From contig NZ_FNUC01000004.1 in assembly GCF_900106035.1 (NCBI RefSeq), positions 1,984,001-2,048,000 on the forward strand: a DNA stretch of 64,000 nucleotides, written 5' to 3'. A program made the translations under genes and the position numbers. Below the pieces are notes generated by a model. The model worked only from the letters and a program-made list of their open reading frames with translations. It ran no database searches and was not told where the DNA came from. This DNA comes from Jiangella alba. Lineage in GTDB: Bacteria; Actinomycetota; Actinomycetes; Jiangellales; Jiangellaceae. Below are positions 33,601-40,718 of this stretch, one piece after another; within the stretch, counting starts at the first letter, position 1, and each line of letters starts with the position of its first letter.

Positions 33601-33998
33601 TCCTCCAGCCACACGCCCATCGCGTCGTCGGCCAGCGACGTGCCGAACACCGCGTCCGCCGTCGCGGCCAGGCTGGACGAGCGGTGCGCCAGCAGGAACG
33701 TCTGGCCGGGCGCCAGCGTCACCCCGGCCAGCGCGGGCACCAGCGGGCTGGCGCCGCGGCTGCCGCTGGCGCCGCAGTGGTAGACGCGCCAGGAGTCGAG
33801 GTCGGCGGGCGCGTCGCCGTAGTTCGTCAGCTCGATGAAGGCGTCGTCGGCGCCGCCCGGGCCGCCGGCGGCGACCTCGCTGACGAGGACGTCCGCGACG
33901 GCGTCGGCCGACCTCGCCGCGGGCGCCGCCACGACGGCGCTCGCGGCGACGATGGCCGTGGTGAGCAGGGCCGCCGCTCGGCGGGTGGATCGCACCAT
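30672..33998 (-). CDS. Secreted lamin-tail/metallophosphoesterase multidomain protein
   Basis: 1108 residues from ATG at 33998, with GAGAGG nine bases upstream. Sec signal (MVRSTRRAAALLTTAIVAA...RSADA). Three lamin-tail-like (LTD) repeats at about 30-190, 200-365 and 370-510, each with a VSE/VGE strand, FIELTN or VELVND and GW..; Pro-rich linker near 520-545; beta-rich domain to about 725; calcineurin-like phosphoesterase at about 728-985 with PDPQ, HVGDI, GNHDN, VTTHE and SGHVNG; short C-terminal beta segment. The LTD modules probably anchor or present the enzyme outside the cell; the likely role is extracellular phosphate release. It is co-transcribed with the sulfatase. One motif is PDPQ rather than D-x-H, a known variant. 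Confidence 0.82.
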   Translation of the reverse strand: MVRSTRRAAALLTTAIVAASAVVAAPAARSADAVADVLVSEVAAGGPGGADDAFIELTNYGDAPADLDSWRVYHCGASGSRGASPLVPALAGVTLAPGQTFLLAHRSSSLAATADAVFGTSLADDAMGVWLEDGDARLVDRIAVSPASRDSICGPPVPSTLDFARGQSYQRVSATGDVGADFVRAARTPGAANAERPDPGVRRGEVLVGELANGGPGGDADEFVTLTNTGDDAVDVGGWRLSVCTTLGARQTAGVLAQVPPGTTLPPGERLLVAHASANVPDDGAVLRYADPALAEDGFGVLVEDAAGTVVDAVGVYESDAVHEPAVDSACTQGTALPDRLDYRSGQTYRRVADTGDNAADFAVTAPGPEENRADGIRVSEFSHDPAAPFVELVNDGDQPADLTGWTVDRCLANGRRALEPVTVLDGVALTPGGTHVVPLTATPPDEDGYGFSVHDADGRLVDRAGAYFALYSPCTDGVSLVPFLDLASGETHQRLRDTGDNVADFVRAPASPGAIPADLHDPADIPAEELEPADVAPSPRPLPPAPLTPSDGADDVAGDAVLSARAGHTAGDSADLTFRGGPRLPVLENAAAVFTGVSPAAPPSERTLPGEERHRAAGLVRGEDTEPLVTEATEGFPYQRFELTVADDAPATFDVVWTGRSTGASELQLYVWNHLSGAWELLDAGTGSVTLTGTVDAATAVRGRRVSVLVQDGPATRPAFTGAADRSFEDPADYDFAIGVLPDPQQLTEQFRDVHADQVSWLVRNAEARKIEYTAHVGDIVQNWMWGTHLEGRARDEWGFASDLMGVLEDAGMPYGILPGNHDNKWGRDSGLFNEYFPPERFAGSPWYGGSWRPGDNVSHYDTLEIDGAPFLVLNIGFVAYPDRDETLDWAASVVAAHPEHNVIVTTHEYLNRDAVPTTPENDRWTSLGERIWQQVVRPYDNVFLVLSGHVNGVAQAVRHEDDGRVVTELLTNYQGYQADGLQDTGFLRLLQFDLDSKTMSVNTYSPSRDEHNAGEYYVAGPYGDEADEFVVPADIGDVYDKRVETTGFALASLDGLGTVPAVDGATAELAWAGLAAGRRYVWFAEAADAAGRSARSPLSNFATAGR

Positions 33999-34055
33999 GA
34001 TCGTCACCTCTCGTGTGCTCCGGCGCCGGCCACCCTGCTGCTCGGCGGGCCGCTC

Positions 34056-34092
34056 GGGCAACGCGGTTGCACAGGGCGGAACCGCGTTGCCC
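34056..34092. promoter_or_regulatory. Perfect 13-bp inverted repeat in a divergent promoter region
   Basis: GGGCAACGCGGTT (34056-34068), 11 bases, AACCGCGTTGCCC (34080-34092); C55/G93 extends it to 14 bp. It is centred in the 124-bp gap between divergent genes. It could be an operator or an RNA hairpin in the leader of the phosphatase transcript. Confidence 0.45.
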
Positions 34093-34122
34093 GGCCGCGG
34101 CGGGGTGCCCGACCCTGAGCCG

Positions 34123-34875
34123 GTGAACGCGAGATGGCAGGTCGACGAGCCGGCAGTGGACGGCGCCCGCCGGGTGCGTCTGGTGCTGATCCGGCATGGC
34201 GAATCGACGTGGAACGCGGAGGGCCGCATCCAGGGGCAGCTCGGGCCGGGGCTGTCCGGCCGCGGCCGCGACCAGGCGGCGACGGTGGCGCGGTGGCTGC
34301 GCGACCACCACCCGCGGGTCGGCGCCGTGGCCGTCAGCGACCTCCCGCGGGTCACCGAGACCGCCGCCGCCTACCTCGACCTCGCCCCGTCCGCCGTCGT
34401 CACCGACCCACGGCTGCGCGAGATCGACAACGGCGACTGGAGCGGCCGCACCACCGCCGAGGTGGCGGCCGCATATCCCGAGCAGATCGCCGCGATCCGC
34501 CGCGGCGAGGACCTCCCGCGCGGCGGCGGCGAGACCTTCGCCCAGTTGACCGCCCGGGTCGACGACGCACTGCGGGAGCTGGCCGGTCGGCTCGTCGCCG
34601 AGCCGGTCGCGCTGGTCTTCACCCACGGCGGGCCGATCCGGGTCGCCGTCGCCGCGGCCCTGGGGCTGCCGGCCGGCGGCCACGCCCTGCTCGAGCCGCC
34701 CGGCAACTGCTCGGTGACCGAGCTGTCCGTGCTGGTCGGCCCGGACGGGACGACGCTTGCGCGGCGGCTGGCCGGCTACAACCACGATCCACTCGGCCGG
34801 GCCGAGCCGAGCACCGCGCTCGCCGAACCGACCGCCGCGGACGACGACGTCGCGGCCGCGAGGAGGACCGCGTGA
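34123..34875 (+). CDS. Histidine phosphatase family protein
   Basis: 250 residues from GTG 34123. Catalytic motif LVLIRHGEST at about 20-29, then SDLPRVTETAAAYL, LREIDNGDWSGRT and FTHGGPIRV (second catalytic His). Phosphoglycerate-mutase-like branch; acts on a small phosphate ester not identifiable here. The stop overlaps the GTG of the next gene. C-terminal 30 residues are Ala/Asp-rich and unconserved. Confidence 0.82.
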   Translation: MNARWQVDEPAVDGARRVRLVLIRHGESTWNAEGRIQGQLGPGLSGRGRDQAATVARWLRDHHPRVGAVAVSDLPRVTETAAAYLDLAPSAVVTDPRLREIDNGDWSGRTTAEVAAAYPEQIAAIRRGEDLPRGGGETFAQLTARVDDALRELAGRLVAEPVALVFTHGGPIRVAVAAALGLPAGGHALLEPPGNCSVTELSVLVGPDGTTLARRLAGYNHDPLGRAEPSTALAEPTAADDDVAAARRTA

Positions 34876-36020
34876 CCACGTTCGTGTCGATGACCTACAA
34901 CCTCTGGGGCGGCCACCACCTGGACGCGCGGGTGCCGGCGCTGCGCTCGCTGTTCGAGGTCCGCCCGCCCGACCTGCTGTCCGTCCAGGAGCTGACGCCG
35001 CGCCTGCGTGAGCTCATCGACGCCGCCCTGCCCGGTCACCGCCGGGTGGACGACCCGTTCCCCGGCTGGGGCACGCAGAGCAACCTCTGGTGGCGCGACG
35101 ACCTGTTCACGCTGGAGGAGCACGGCGCCGAGGACGTCGGCATCAGGGCCGAGCACGCGCGGCTGTTCTGGGCGCGGCTACGCGCTCGGCCCTCCGGCGG
35201 AGGCGACGCGGCGTCCGGCCGGAGCGACGCGGCGCCTGGCCCGAGCGACGCGGCGCCCGGGCGGAGCGACGCGGCGCCCGGGCGGAGCAACGCGGCGCCC
35301 GGTCTGAGCGGCGTCGCGTTCGGCGCCAGTGACACCCCGCCCGGCCGGGAGGGCCCCCACCCTACGGGCGGGCACCGACAGACTCGCTCGCTCGGCGATA
35401 CCGACGCGGCGTCCGGCCGGAGCGACGCGGCGCCTGGCCCGAGCGACGCAGCGCCCGGGCGGAGCAACGCGGCGCCCGGTCTGAGCGACGTCGCGTTGGG
35501 CGCCAGTGACACCCCGCCCGGCCGGGAGGGCCCCCACCCTACGGGCGGGCACCGACAGACTCGCTCGTTCGTCTACGCCACGGCGCACCTGACCTGGCCC
35601 GGTCACCCGCAGGAGCGCGCCGACGACGTGAGCCCGCGGGTCGGGCAGGCCCGCAACATCGTGGCGGCGCTGGACCGGCTGGCCGGCGACGGCCCGTGCC
35701 TGTTCACCGCGGACGTCAACGACTACGCGCGGCCGCTGTGGGTGCTGCGCGAGGCCGGCTTCGCCGACGCGTTCGCGGCGCTGGGCCGCAGCTCGCCGAT
35801 CACCCACCCGGTCGTGCCGCTGCCGGGCGAAGGCCAAGGTCAACGCCCCGGCTGGGCCGCTCCGGAGCCGGTGGCCAAGGCGATCGACTGGCAGTTCCAC
35901 CGCGGTCCGCTGCGGCCGCGCTGCGCCGAGGTCGTCGAGTTCTTCCACGAGGGCGTCGCGCCCTCCGACCACAAGCCCGTGGTCGTCACCTACACATTGC
36001 CTGACAAGGAGAAGCCATGA
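34872..36020 (+). CDS. Endonuclease/exonuclease/phosphatase-fold protein with in-frame repeat insertion
   Basis: 382 residues from GTG 34872 with AGGAGG at 34861-34866. EEP motifs at both ends: MTYNLWGG, SVQELTP (metal Glu), FTADVNDY and SDHKPVVV. Between the strands ending LFWARLRARPS and SFVYATAHLTW, about 120 residues of low-complexity repeat (DAAPGRS units and two copies of PPGREGPHPTGGHRQ) have been inserted without breaking the frame. Without the insert the protein would be about 260 residues, normal for a minimal EEP enzyme. Activity may persist if the insert loops out. Operon with the phosphatase upstream (GTGA) and solute-binding gene downstream (ATGA). Confidence 0.8.
   Translation: MTTFVSMTYNLWGGHHLDARVPALRSLFEVRPPDLLSVQELTPRLRELIDAALPGHRRVDDPFPGWGTQSNLWWRDDLFTLEEHGAEDVGIRAEHARLFWARLRARPSGGGDAASGRSDAAPGPSDAAPGRSDAAPGRSNAAPGLSGVAFGASDTPPGREGPHPTGGHRQTRSLGDTDAASGRSDAAPGPSDAAPGRSNAAPGLSDVALGASDTPPGREGPHPTGGHRQTRSFVYATAHLTWPGHPQERADDVSPRVGQARNIVAALDRLAGDGPCLFTADVNDYARPLWVLREAGFADAFAALGRSSPITHPVVPLPGEGQGQRPGWAAPEPVAKAIDWQFHRGPLRPRCAEVVEFFHEGVAPSDHKPVVVTYTLPDKEKP
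35205..35390 (+). repeat. In-frame repeat block A inside the EEP gene
   Basis: Several 21-bp units of type GACGCGGCGCCCGGGCGGAG (7 residues, DAAPGRS) followed by the GC-rich core unit at 35331-35390, itself related to the intergenic 94-bp repeat (CCCGCCCGGCCGGGAGGGC, CCCACCCTACGGGCGGGC). All lengths are multiples of three. Confidence 0.85.
35403..35567 (+). repeat. In-frame repeat block B inside the EEP gene
   Basis: A direct copy of block A at 198-bp offset, one 21-bp unit shorter (165 against 186 bp). The core unit at 35508-35567 is identical or nearly so to 35331-35390. The sequence between the blocks is CTCGGCGATACC. Confidence 0.85.
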
Positions 36021-37558
36021 TGCGCAGCCGGGCACACCGTCCGCTGGCACTGGGCCTCGCGGCCGTCCTGGCCGTGGCCCTCGCCGCCTGCGGAGGGGAC
36101 GACGACGAGAGCGCGGCCGGGGGTGGTGAGCAGGTGCTCCGCGTCGCGCCGAGCGTGGCGCCGGTCTCGCTGGACCCGCACGGCGAGCAGTCCGCCGAGG
36201 AGGGCGTCCAGGAGATCGTCCAGCACCTGCTCGACCCGCTGGTCCGCCTGGAGGACGGCGAGTTCGTCCCGGTCCTGGCCGAGTCGTGGGAGAACCCCGA
36301 CGACCTGACCTGGGTGTTCCACCTGCGCGACGACGTCACGTTCCACGACGGGACCCCGCTCACCGCGGCCGATGTCAAGGCGTCGGCGGAGCGGCTGATC
36401 GAGCTGAACGGGCCGCTCGCGCCGCTGTGGGCGGGCGTCGCGGCGGTCGAGGCGGCCGACGAGCACACCGTGACGATCCGGACGGCGCAGCCGCTGGGCA
36501 CCGTGATCAGCACGGTCTCGCTGCTGTTCGTCGGCCCGGCCGATCGCATCGGCGCGGCGGACTTCTGGCGGGCGCCGGTGGGCTCGGGGCCGTTCGTGTT
36601 CGACGAGTTCCTGCCCGACGAGCGGGTCGTGATGACCGCGAACGAGGACTACTGGGGCGGCGCGCCGGAGCTGGACCGGCTGGAGTTCACCTACATCCCG
36701 GAGATCTCCGCCCGCCTGACCGCGCTGGAGACCGGCGAGGTCGACCTCACGACGGGCGTGCCGCCGGACCAGGCGCCGTCGATCCAGGACAACGAGGACA
36801 TCGTCTTCGAGACATCGCCCAGCTACACGTACTACTTCATGTGGTTCAACTCCGGCCGCGAGCCGTTCACCGACCCGCGGGTGCGGCAGGCGATGTGGCA
36901 CGCCGTCGACGTCGAGACCATCGTGGCCGACCTGTTCGGCGACGCCGCGACGGTCGCGCGCGGCCCGATCCCGCAGGACGTCTTCGGCGCCAGCGAGCAG
37001 CAGCCGTACGAGTACGACCCGGAGCTGGCCCGGCAGCTGCTCGCCGAGGCCGGCTACCCCGACGGCTTCAGCACGACGCTGCAGTGGCCGCGCGAGTCCG
37101 GCGCGAACATCCGCTCGCTGGCGCAGACGCTGATGTCGCACTGGGCCGAAGTGGGCATCACGGTCGAGCCGCTGGAGAAGGAACGGGCCCAGTGGATCGA
37201 CGACCTCAACGCGCTGAGCTGGGACCTGAACCTGCAGACGAACAGCGTCGGCACCGGTGACGCCGACTACACGCTCGGCCGGCTGTACACCTGCGAGGCG
37301 AACCGCAACGGATTCTGCAGCGAGGAGCTGGACCAGTTGCTGCTGGCGGCGAAGTCGGCGCTGGACCCGGAGGAGCGCGCCACGTTGTACGAGCAGGCCG
37401 CGACGCTGATCTGGGAGCAGGCGGTCGGCATCTTCCCGATGGACCTCGGCAACAACGTCGCGTACCGCGACCGCGTCGAGGGGTTCGAGATGCCGGCCAA
37501 CGGCCGGGCCCGCTTCCACGAGGTGTCGGTCACCGGCGAGGCCGCCGAGGTGTACTAG
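36017..37558 (+). CDS. ABC transporter solute-binding lipoprotein (family 5, peptide/nickel type)
   Basis: 513 residues. Lipoprotein signal with lipobox LAAC near residue 24 (VALAACGGDDD). SBP family 5 blocks: LDPHGEQSAEEGVQEIVQHLLDPLVRLEDG, FHLRDDVTFHDGTPLTAADV, YWGGAPELDRLEF, FNSGREPFTDPRVRQAMWHAVD, LLAEAGYPDG. It would deliver peptides or similar compounds to a DppBCDF-type importer. The matching permease and ATPase genes lie 4 kb downstream (41486-45324) with a regulatory block in between, so it most likely serves that system. Start ATG overlaps the previous stop. Confidence 0.88.
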   Translation: MMRSRAHRPLALGLAAVLAVALAACGGDDDESAAGGGEQVLRVAPSVAPVSLDPHGEQSAEEGVQEIVQHLLDPLVRLEDGEFVPVLAESWENPDDLTWVFHLRDDVTFHDGTPLTAADVKASAERLIELNGPLAPLWAGVAAVEAADEHTVTIRTAQPLGTVISTVSLLFVGPADRIGAADFWRAPVGSGPFVFDEFLPDERVVMTANEDYWGGAPELDRLEFTYIPEISARLTALETGEVDLTTGVPPDQAPSIQDNEDIVFETSPSYTYYFMWFNSGREPFTDPRVRQAMWHAVDVETIVADLFGDAATVARGPIPQDVFGASEQQPYEYDPELARQLLAEAGYPDGFSTTLQWPRESGANIRSLAQTLMSHWAEVGITVEPLEKERAQWIDDLNALSWDLNLQTNSVGTGDADYTLGRLYTCEANRNGFCSEELDQLLLAAKSALDPEERATLYEQAATLIWEQAVGIFPMDLGNNVAYRDRVEGFEMPANGRARFHEVSVTGEAAEVY

Positions 37559-37779
37559 ACCAGCCACCTTGGTGGCGACCAGCACTGGCGATGGCGGGTG
37601 GTTTGGTGGCGCTCTGGCACCACCAAACCACCCGCCATCGAAGGAGCGATCGCACCGCACACTCATCCAGCGGCGACCGGACGGTCCGGGGTGGGCGCGA
37701 CCGGGGGTCGCGCAGAAGTTCCAGAACGTGTTCGGCGCCAGCCAGCGTGAAGCGCCGGACGGGGCGCCGTGGTTCTCCT
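37559..37779. other. Intergenic region with hairpin and unexplained sequence
   Basis: 221 bp between the solute-binding gene and an oxidoreductase remnant. Contains GCCACC-TT-GGTGGC (37563-37576), the 21-bp-arm hairpin at 37589-37640, then about 140 bp (37641-37779) that resembles neither neighbour. Short open frames there have no support. Confidence 0.5.
37589..37640. terminator. Perfect 21-bp hairpin after the solute-binding gene
   Basis: Arms 37589-37609 and 37620-37640 are exact reverse complements around a 10-base loop. It begins 31 bp after the stop codon, the right place for a terminator, but its length and perfection are unusual, like the 30-bp hairpin at 13754. Confidence 0.6.
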
Positions 37780-38007
37780 TTACGTCACGACCCACCGGCG
37801 GGTGAGCTGCATCGCGGGGCCACGCAGCGCGGCCGCCGAGCCAGTGCGCAGGCCGGACGATCCGATCCGGGCGAAGGAGCCCGCCGTGACGCCGGCGTTG
37901 GGCTGCCCGGCGTCGACGAGGGTCGCGCCGCCACCGGCCCGCGCGGCGTGAGAAGCCACCGAGGCGCCGACGATGCCGGCGCCGACGACCACCAGATCGC
38001 TGCTCAT
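37780..38007 (-). pseudogene. N-terminal remnant of an FAD-dependent (DAO-type) oxidoreductase
   Basis: 75 codons starting MSSDLVVVGAGIVGASVASH: the FAD-binding beta-alpha-beta motif GxGxxG followed by LVDAG at the end of strand 2 and AGSFARIGSSG, as at the start of sarcosine- or amino-acid-oxidase-like flavoproteins. After about residue 67 the similarity stops and a stop follows; the other 300 or so residues are absent. It lies 67 bp after the LacI gene on the same strand, so it may be a relic of the operon's enzyme gene. Confidence 0.7.
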
Positions 38008-38074
38008 CCGCGACGCGGTAGCGCCGCGCCGGCGGCTGGTCGCACGGGCTTCGGCGGCCTGCCGGCGGGTCCGT

Positions 38075-39112
38075 TCACGTGGAGGCGCGGACGACCAGCT
38101 CGGGCGTCAGCCGCTGCTTGCGCGGCGCGGCGTCGGCGCCGTCGCGCAGGCGGCGCAGCAGCAGGTCGACGGCGGTCTCGCCGATGCGGCGGGCCGGCAG
38201 GTGCACCGTCGTCAGCGGCGGGTCCATATAGGCCGCGTACGGGTGGTCGCCGTAGCCGACGATGGCGAGGTCGCCCGGCGCGCGCAGCCCGCGCTCGGCC
38301 AGCGCGCGGTACAGCCCGAGCGCGAAGAAGTCGTTGCCGGCCACGACGGCGTCGGGCCGGTCGTCGCCGGCGACCAGCTCGCGGGCCAGCCGGTACGCCT
38401 CGGCCGGCTGCCACGGCAGGACGGCGGAGTCGTGCCGGCGGGTCGGCACCGAGATGACGTCGGCGTCGGAGCTGGGCAGGCCGGCGTCGGCCATGGCCCG
38501 GTGGAAGCCGGCGATGCGCCCGGCGATGGTGGTGATCGGGAGGTCCTCCTCGAGCACCTGGATGCGCCGGGCGCCGGACGCGATCAGGTGCCTGGTGGAC
38601 TCGTAGGCGCCGTGCTCGTTGTCGATGCCGACGAAGTCGCAGCCCAGCTCGGGCACGTCGCGGTTGGCGAACACGATCGGCACGCCGGCCGCCTGCACCC
38701 GCGTCCAGTGCGCGGTCTCGCCCTGCACGGGCACGACGATGGCGCCGTCGACGGCCGAGCGCAGCAGCGACTCCGCCGCTCGCCGCTCGTTCTCGACGCT
38801 CTCGTCGGTGACCATGAGCAGCAGCGAGTAGCCGCGCCCGCGCCCGTGCGGCTCGATGCCGTTGATCAGCTGGGCGTAGAACGGGTTCGACGGGTTGGTG
38901 ATGACCAGCCCGATGGTCATGGCCGAGCCGAGCACGAGCGAGCGGGCGTGCGTGTTGGGCACGTAGCCGATGCGCTCGGCCTCGGCCATGATGCGCTCGC
39001 GAGTGTGCTCACTGACGCTGTCCTTGCCGCCCAGCGCCCGGGAGACGGTGTTGACCGACACGCCCAGGGCGGTGGCGATGTCGCGCAGCCGCGCCCTGCG
39101 GGTGTCGGTCAC
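38075..39112 (-). CDS. LacI-family repressor
   Basis: 345 residues. N-terminal LacI HTH (RLRDIATALGVSVNTVSRALGG at 9-30) with hinge VPNTHARSLVLGSA, then a periplasmic-binding-like domain (IGLVITNPSNPFYAQLINGIEPHGRGRGYSLLL, VFANRDVPELGCDFVGIDNEHGAY, VVAGNDFFALGLYRAL, LTTVHLPARRIGETAVDLLL). Ligand probably a small sugar-like or amino compound. Third gene of a minus-strand unit with the 111- and 321-residue genes. Probable binding sites are the two CGTTAACGTT sequences at 40523 and 40660. Confidence 0.88.
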   Translation of the reverse strand: MTDTRRARLRDIATALGVSVNTVSRALGGKDSVSEHTRERIMAEAERIGYVPNTHARSLVLGSAMTIGLVITNPSNPFYAQLINGIEPHGRGRGYSLLLMVTDESVENERRAAESLLRSAVDGAIVVPVQGETAHWTRVQAAGVPIVFANRDVPELGCDFVGIDNEHGAYESTRHLIASGARRIQVLEEDLPITTIAGRIAGFHRAMADAGLPSSDADVISVPTRRHDSAVLPWQPAEAYRLARELVAGDDRPDAVVAGNDFFALGLYRALAERGLRAPGDLAIVGYGDHPYAAYMDPPLTTVHLPARRIGETAVDLLLRRLRDGADAAPRKQRLTPELVVRAST

Positions 39113-39149
39113 CGTGTCCTCGTTCTCGTGTTGCCGGCCACAGCGGGTC

Positions 39150-39485
39150 TCAGCTCTTGGCCGCCAGGTACACGCGCAGCTTAACCTCGGCGTCGTCGCC
39201 GCGGACGCGTCCGCGCAGACGCAGCCAGTGGCCGAACTCGCGCACCGTCCAGCTGGTCAGGCCCGGCCCGGCCGTGGCGTGTGGCGCCTCTTCATGGTCG
39301 CACCAGGTGATGCCGTCGGGTGAGACCTGCGTGACGACGTCCAGCTCGGCCGGGCCGCCGGCGGCCGACAGCACCTGGACGAACCAGCGCGCCTCGGACG
39401 CCCACGCGACCTCGTACGGCTCGGTCGCGAAGTCGCCCCGCACCGTCGTGTTCCGCTCGAGTACAGCGGTCAGCGATTGCCGCAT
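39150..39485 (-). CDS. Unrecognised small beta-rich protein
   Basis: 111 residues from ATG at 39485 (MRQSLTAVLERNTTVRGDF), 7 bp after the stop of the gene upstream. No signal peptide or cysteine pair. Alternating hydrophobic residues (WFVQVLSAAGGPAELDVVTQVSPDGITW, then WLRLRGRVRGDDAEVKLRVYL) suggest a small beta-sandwich. I do not recognise the family. Its tight position between the 321-residue gene and lacI suggests a common pathway. Confidence 0.65.
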   Translation of the reverse strand: MRQSLTAVLERNTTVRGDFATEPYEVAWASEARWFVQVLSAAGGPAELDVVTQVSPDGITWCDHEEAPHATAGPGLTSWTVREFGHWLRLRGRVRGDDAEVKLRVYLAAKS

Positions 39486-39492
39486 CGTGTGC

Positions 39493-40458
39493 CTACCAAT
39501 CCACCGAGACGAGAACGGAGTCCAGGTACAGGAAATTGCGCACCGACGAATGCGTGCGCACACTGAAATAGAAGTTCAGCAGATTCTCCAACGACTCGTA
39601 CCGGTCTTCGTAGATCGGTACCGGGACATCGCTCATGTCCATCACCCGGTCGTTGATCTGCAATTCCACGTTCTTGCGTGCGGCGGTGTCGACGACCCAC
39701 CGCAGATAATGCCAGTTCACCTTCGTCGGGACCTCGTTGTAGCAGAGCTCCTGGGGCTCGCCGAACGGGTGCCAGTCGTCCGGGTTCGGCGCCGTGAAAT
39801 CGGCCGCGTAGCCCAGCTTCACCTTGCCCTCGAGGTGCTCGCGCGGCGTCGGCTCGGGCACCCCCGGGTACATCCACTGCCGGGTCAGCCGGTGCTGGTG
39901 GTCGGTGTTCTGGTACCGCGCGACGGTGTGGTAGCGGACGCCGCCGTCGCCGCACAGGTCGGTGGCCACCGTCAGCGCGCCGAACTGGGCCTCCGACGGG
40001 TGCAGGTTGCCGTCCCAGGCGACCTCGCCGAACGTGTCGTTGGCGGGGTCGGAACCCAGTGTGGCCTCGGCCTTGAAGGTGAAGTACGTCTCCAGCTGCA
40101 CCCGGCCGCGGCCGCTCATCGTCAGGCGCCTGATGGCGACGGCGGTGTGCCCCGGATACGGCCGCGTGGCCAGCTTCAGGGCGTACGTGCCGCCGAGCGT
40201 CCCGTGGGTGCCGATGTCGAAGAAGTTGCACGCGCTCAGCTGCGGCGGGCGGAAGTCGCGCATGTGGTCGTCGACGGTGTCGAGGTTGCCGTTGCCGTCG
40301 TAGTTGCCGAGCAGTTCGCACCAGCCGTGGGTGCCGGAGTCGAAGTCGTCGTGGGCGAGGATGCGGCCGAGCGGATTGAATTTCGACAGGCGCGGATCGG
40401 CCGCCACGAGGGCCCTCCTGAACTGGCCGGTCATGTCGCCTGCAGTATCGACGGACAA
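39493..40458 (-). CDS. Unrecognised 321-residue protein, possibly DUF6772
   Basis: 321 residues from TTG at 40458. The start is decided by AGGAGG five bases upstream (40469-40464); ATG 40434 has no comparable site. Recurrent aromatic and polar strands (GRILAHDDFDSGTHGWCEL, YPGHTAVAIRRLTMSGRGRVQLETYFTFKAE, VNWHYLRWVVDTAARKNVELQIND) suggest a concanavalin-like beta-sandwich that may bind carbohydrate. I associate it weakly with DUF6772. First gene of the unit 40458-38075, expressed from the promoter over the LacI-type operator. Confidence 0.65.
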   Translation of the reverse strand: MSVDTAGDMTGQFRRALVAADPRLSKFNPLGRILAHDDFDSGTHGWCELLGNYDGNGNLDTVDDHMRDFRPPQLSACNFFDIGTHGTLGGTYALKLATRPYPGHTAVAIRRLTMSGRGRVQLETYFTFKAEATLGSDPANDTFGEVAWDGNLHPSEAQFGALTVATDLCGDGGVRYHTVARYQNTDHQHRLTRQWMYPGVPEPTPREHLEGKVKLGYAADFTAPNPDDWHPFGEPQELCYNEVPTKVNWHYLRWVVDTAARKNVELQINDRVMDMSDVPVPIYEDRYESLENLLNFYFSVRTHSSVRNFLYLDSVLVSVDW

Positions 40459-40521
40459 AGTCGCCTCCTCGCGAATGGGGGCCGCTTCACAGATGAATTC
40501 CAGCGGCCCGCGCCGGTTCGG

Positions 40522-40551
40522 ACGTTAACGTTCACGGAACAACGGTGTCAA
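40522..40551 (-). promoter_or_regulatory. Minus-strand promoter with LacI-type operator
   Basis: TTGACA (40551-40546), 18 bases, TAACGT (40527-40522). CGTTAACGTTCACG (40523-40536) is a near-perfect LacI-family operator that covers the -10, directed towards the 321-residue gene and lacI. Confidence 0.6.
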
Positions 40552-40613
40552 GGCGCGTTGCACCCCTCGCAACCCGACTGACCAGCGCGTTCACCCATTC
40601 GCTGAGCGGACTC

Positions 40614-40673
40614 TTGACACCGTTCTCGGCCGTCCTCTAGCGTCGCCCATGAACGCTACCGTTAACGTTAATG
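40614..40673 (+). promoter_or_regulatory. IclR/ABC operon promoter with LacI-type operator
   Basis: TTGACA (40614-40619), 18 bases, TAGCGT (40638-40643). CGTTAACGTTAATG (40660-40673), sharing CGTTAACGTT with the minus-strand site, lies just downstream of the expected +1. The two promoters share the string TTGACACCGTT and 18-bp spacing in mirror orientation. Confidence 0.6.
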
Positions 40674-40718
40674 TAGCGCCGCCGAACCACCCGACGAGTG
40701 CACAGGGGTGAGTGATCG

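Noticed and set aside
35205-35567. Insertion sequence in the EEP gene
   Set aside because: No transposase, no terminal inverted repeats at the borders, no target-site duplication; the block is coding in frame and shares cores with intergenic repeats.
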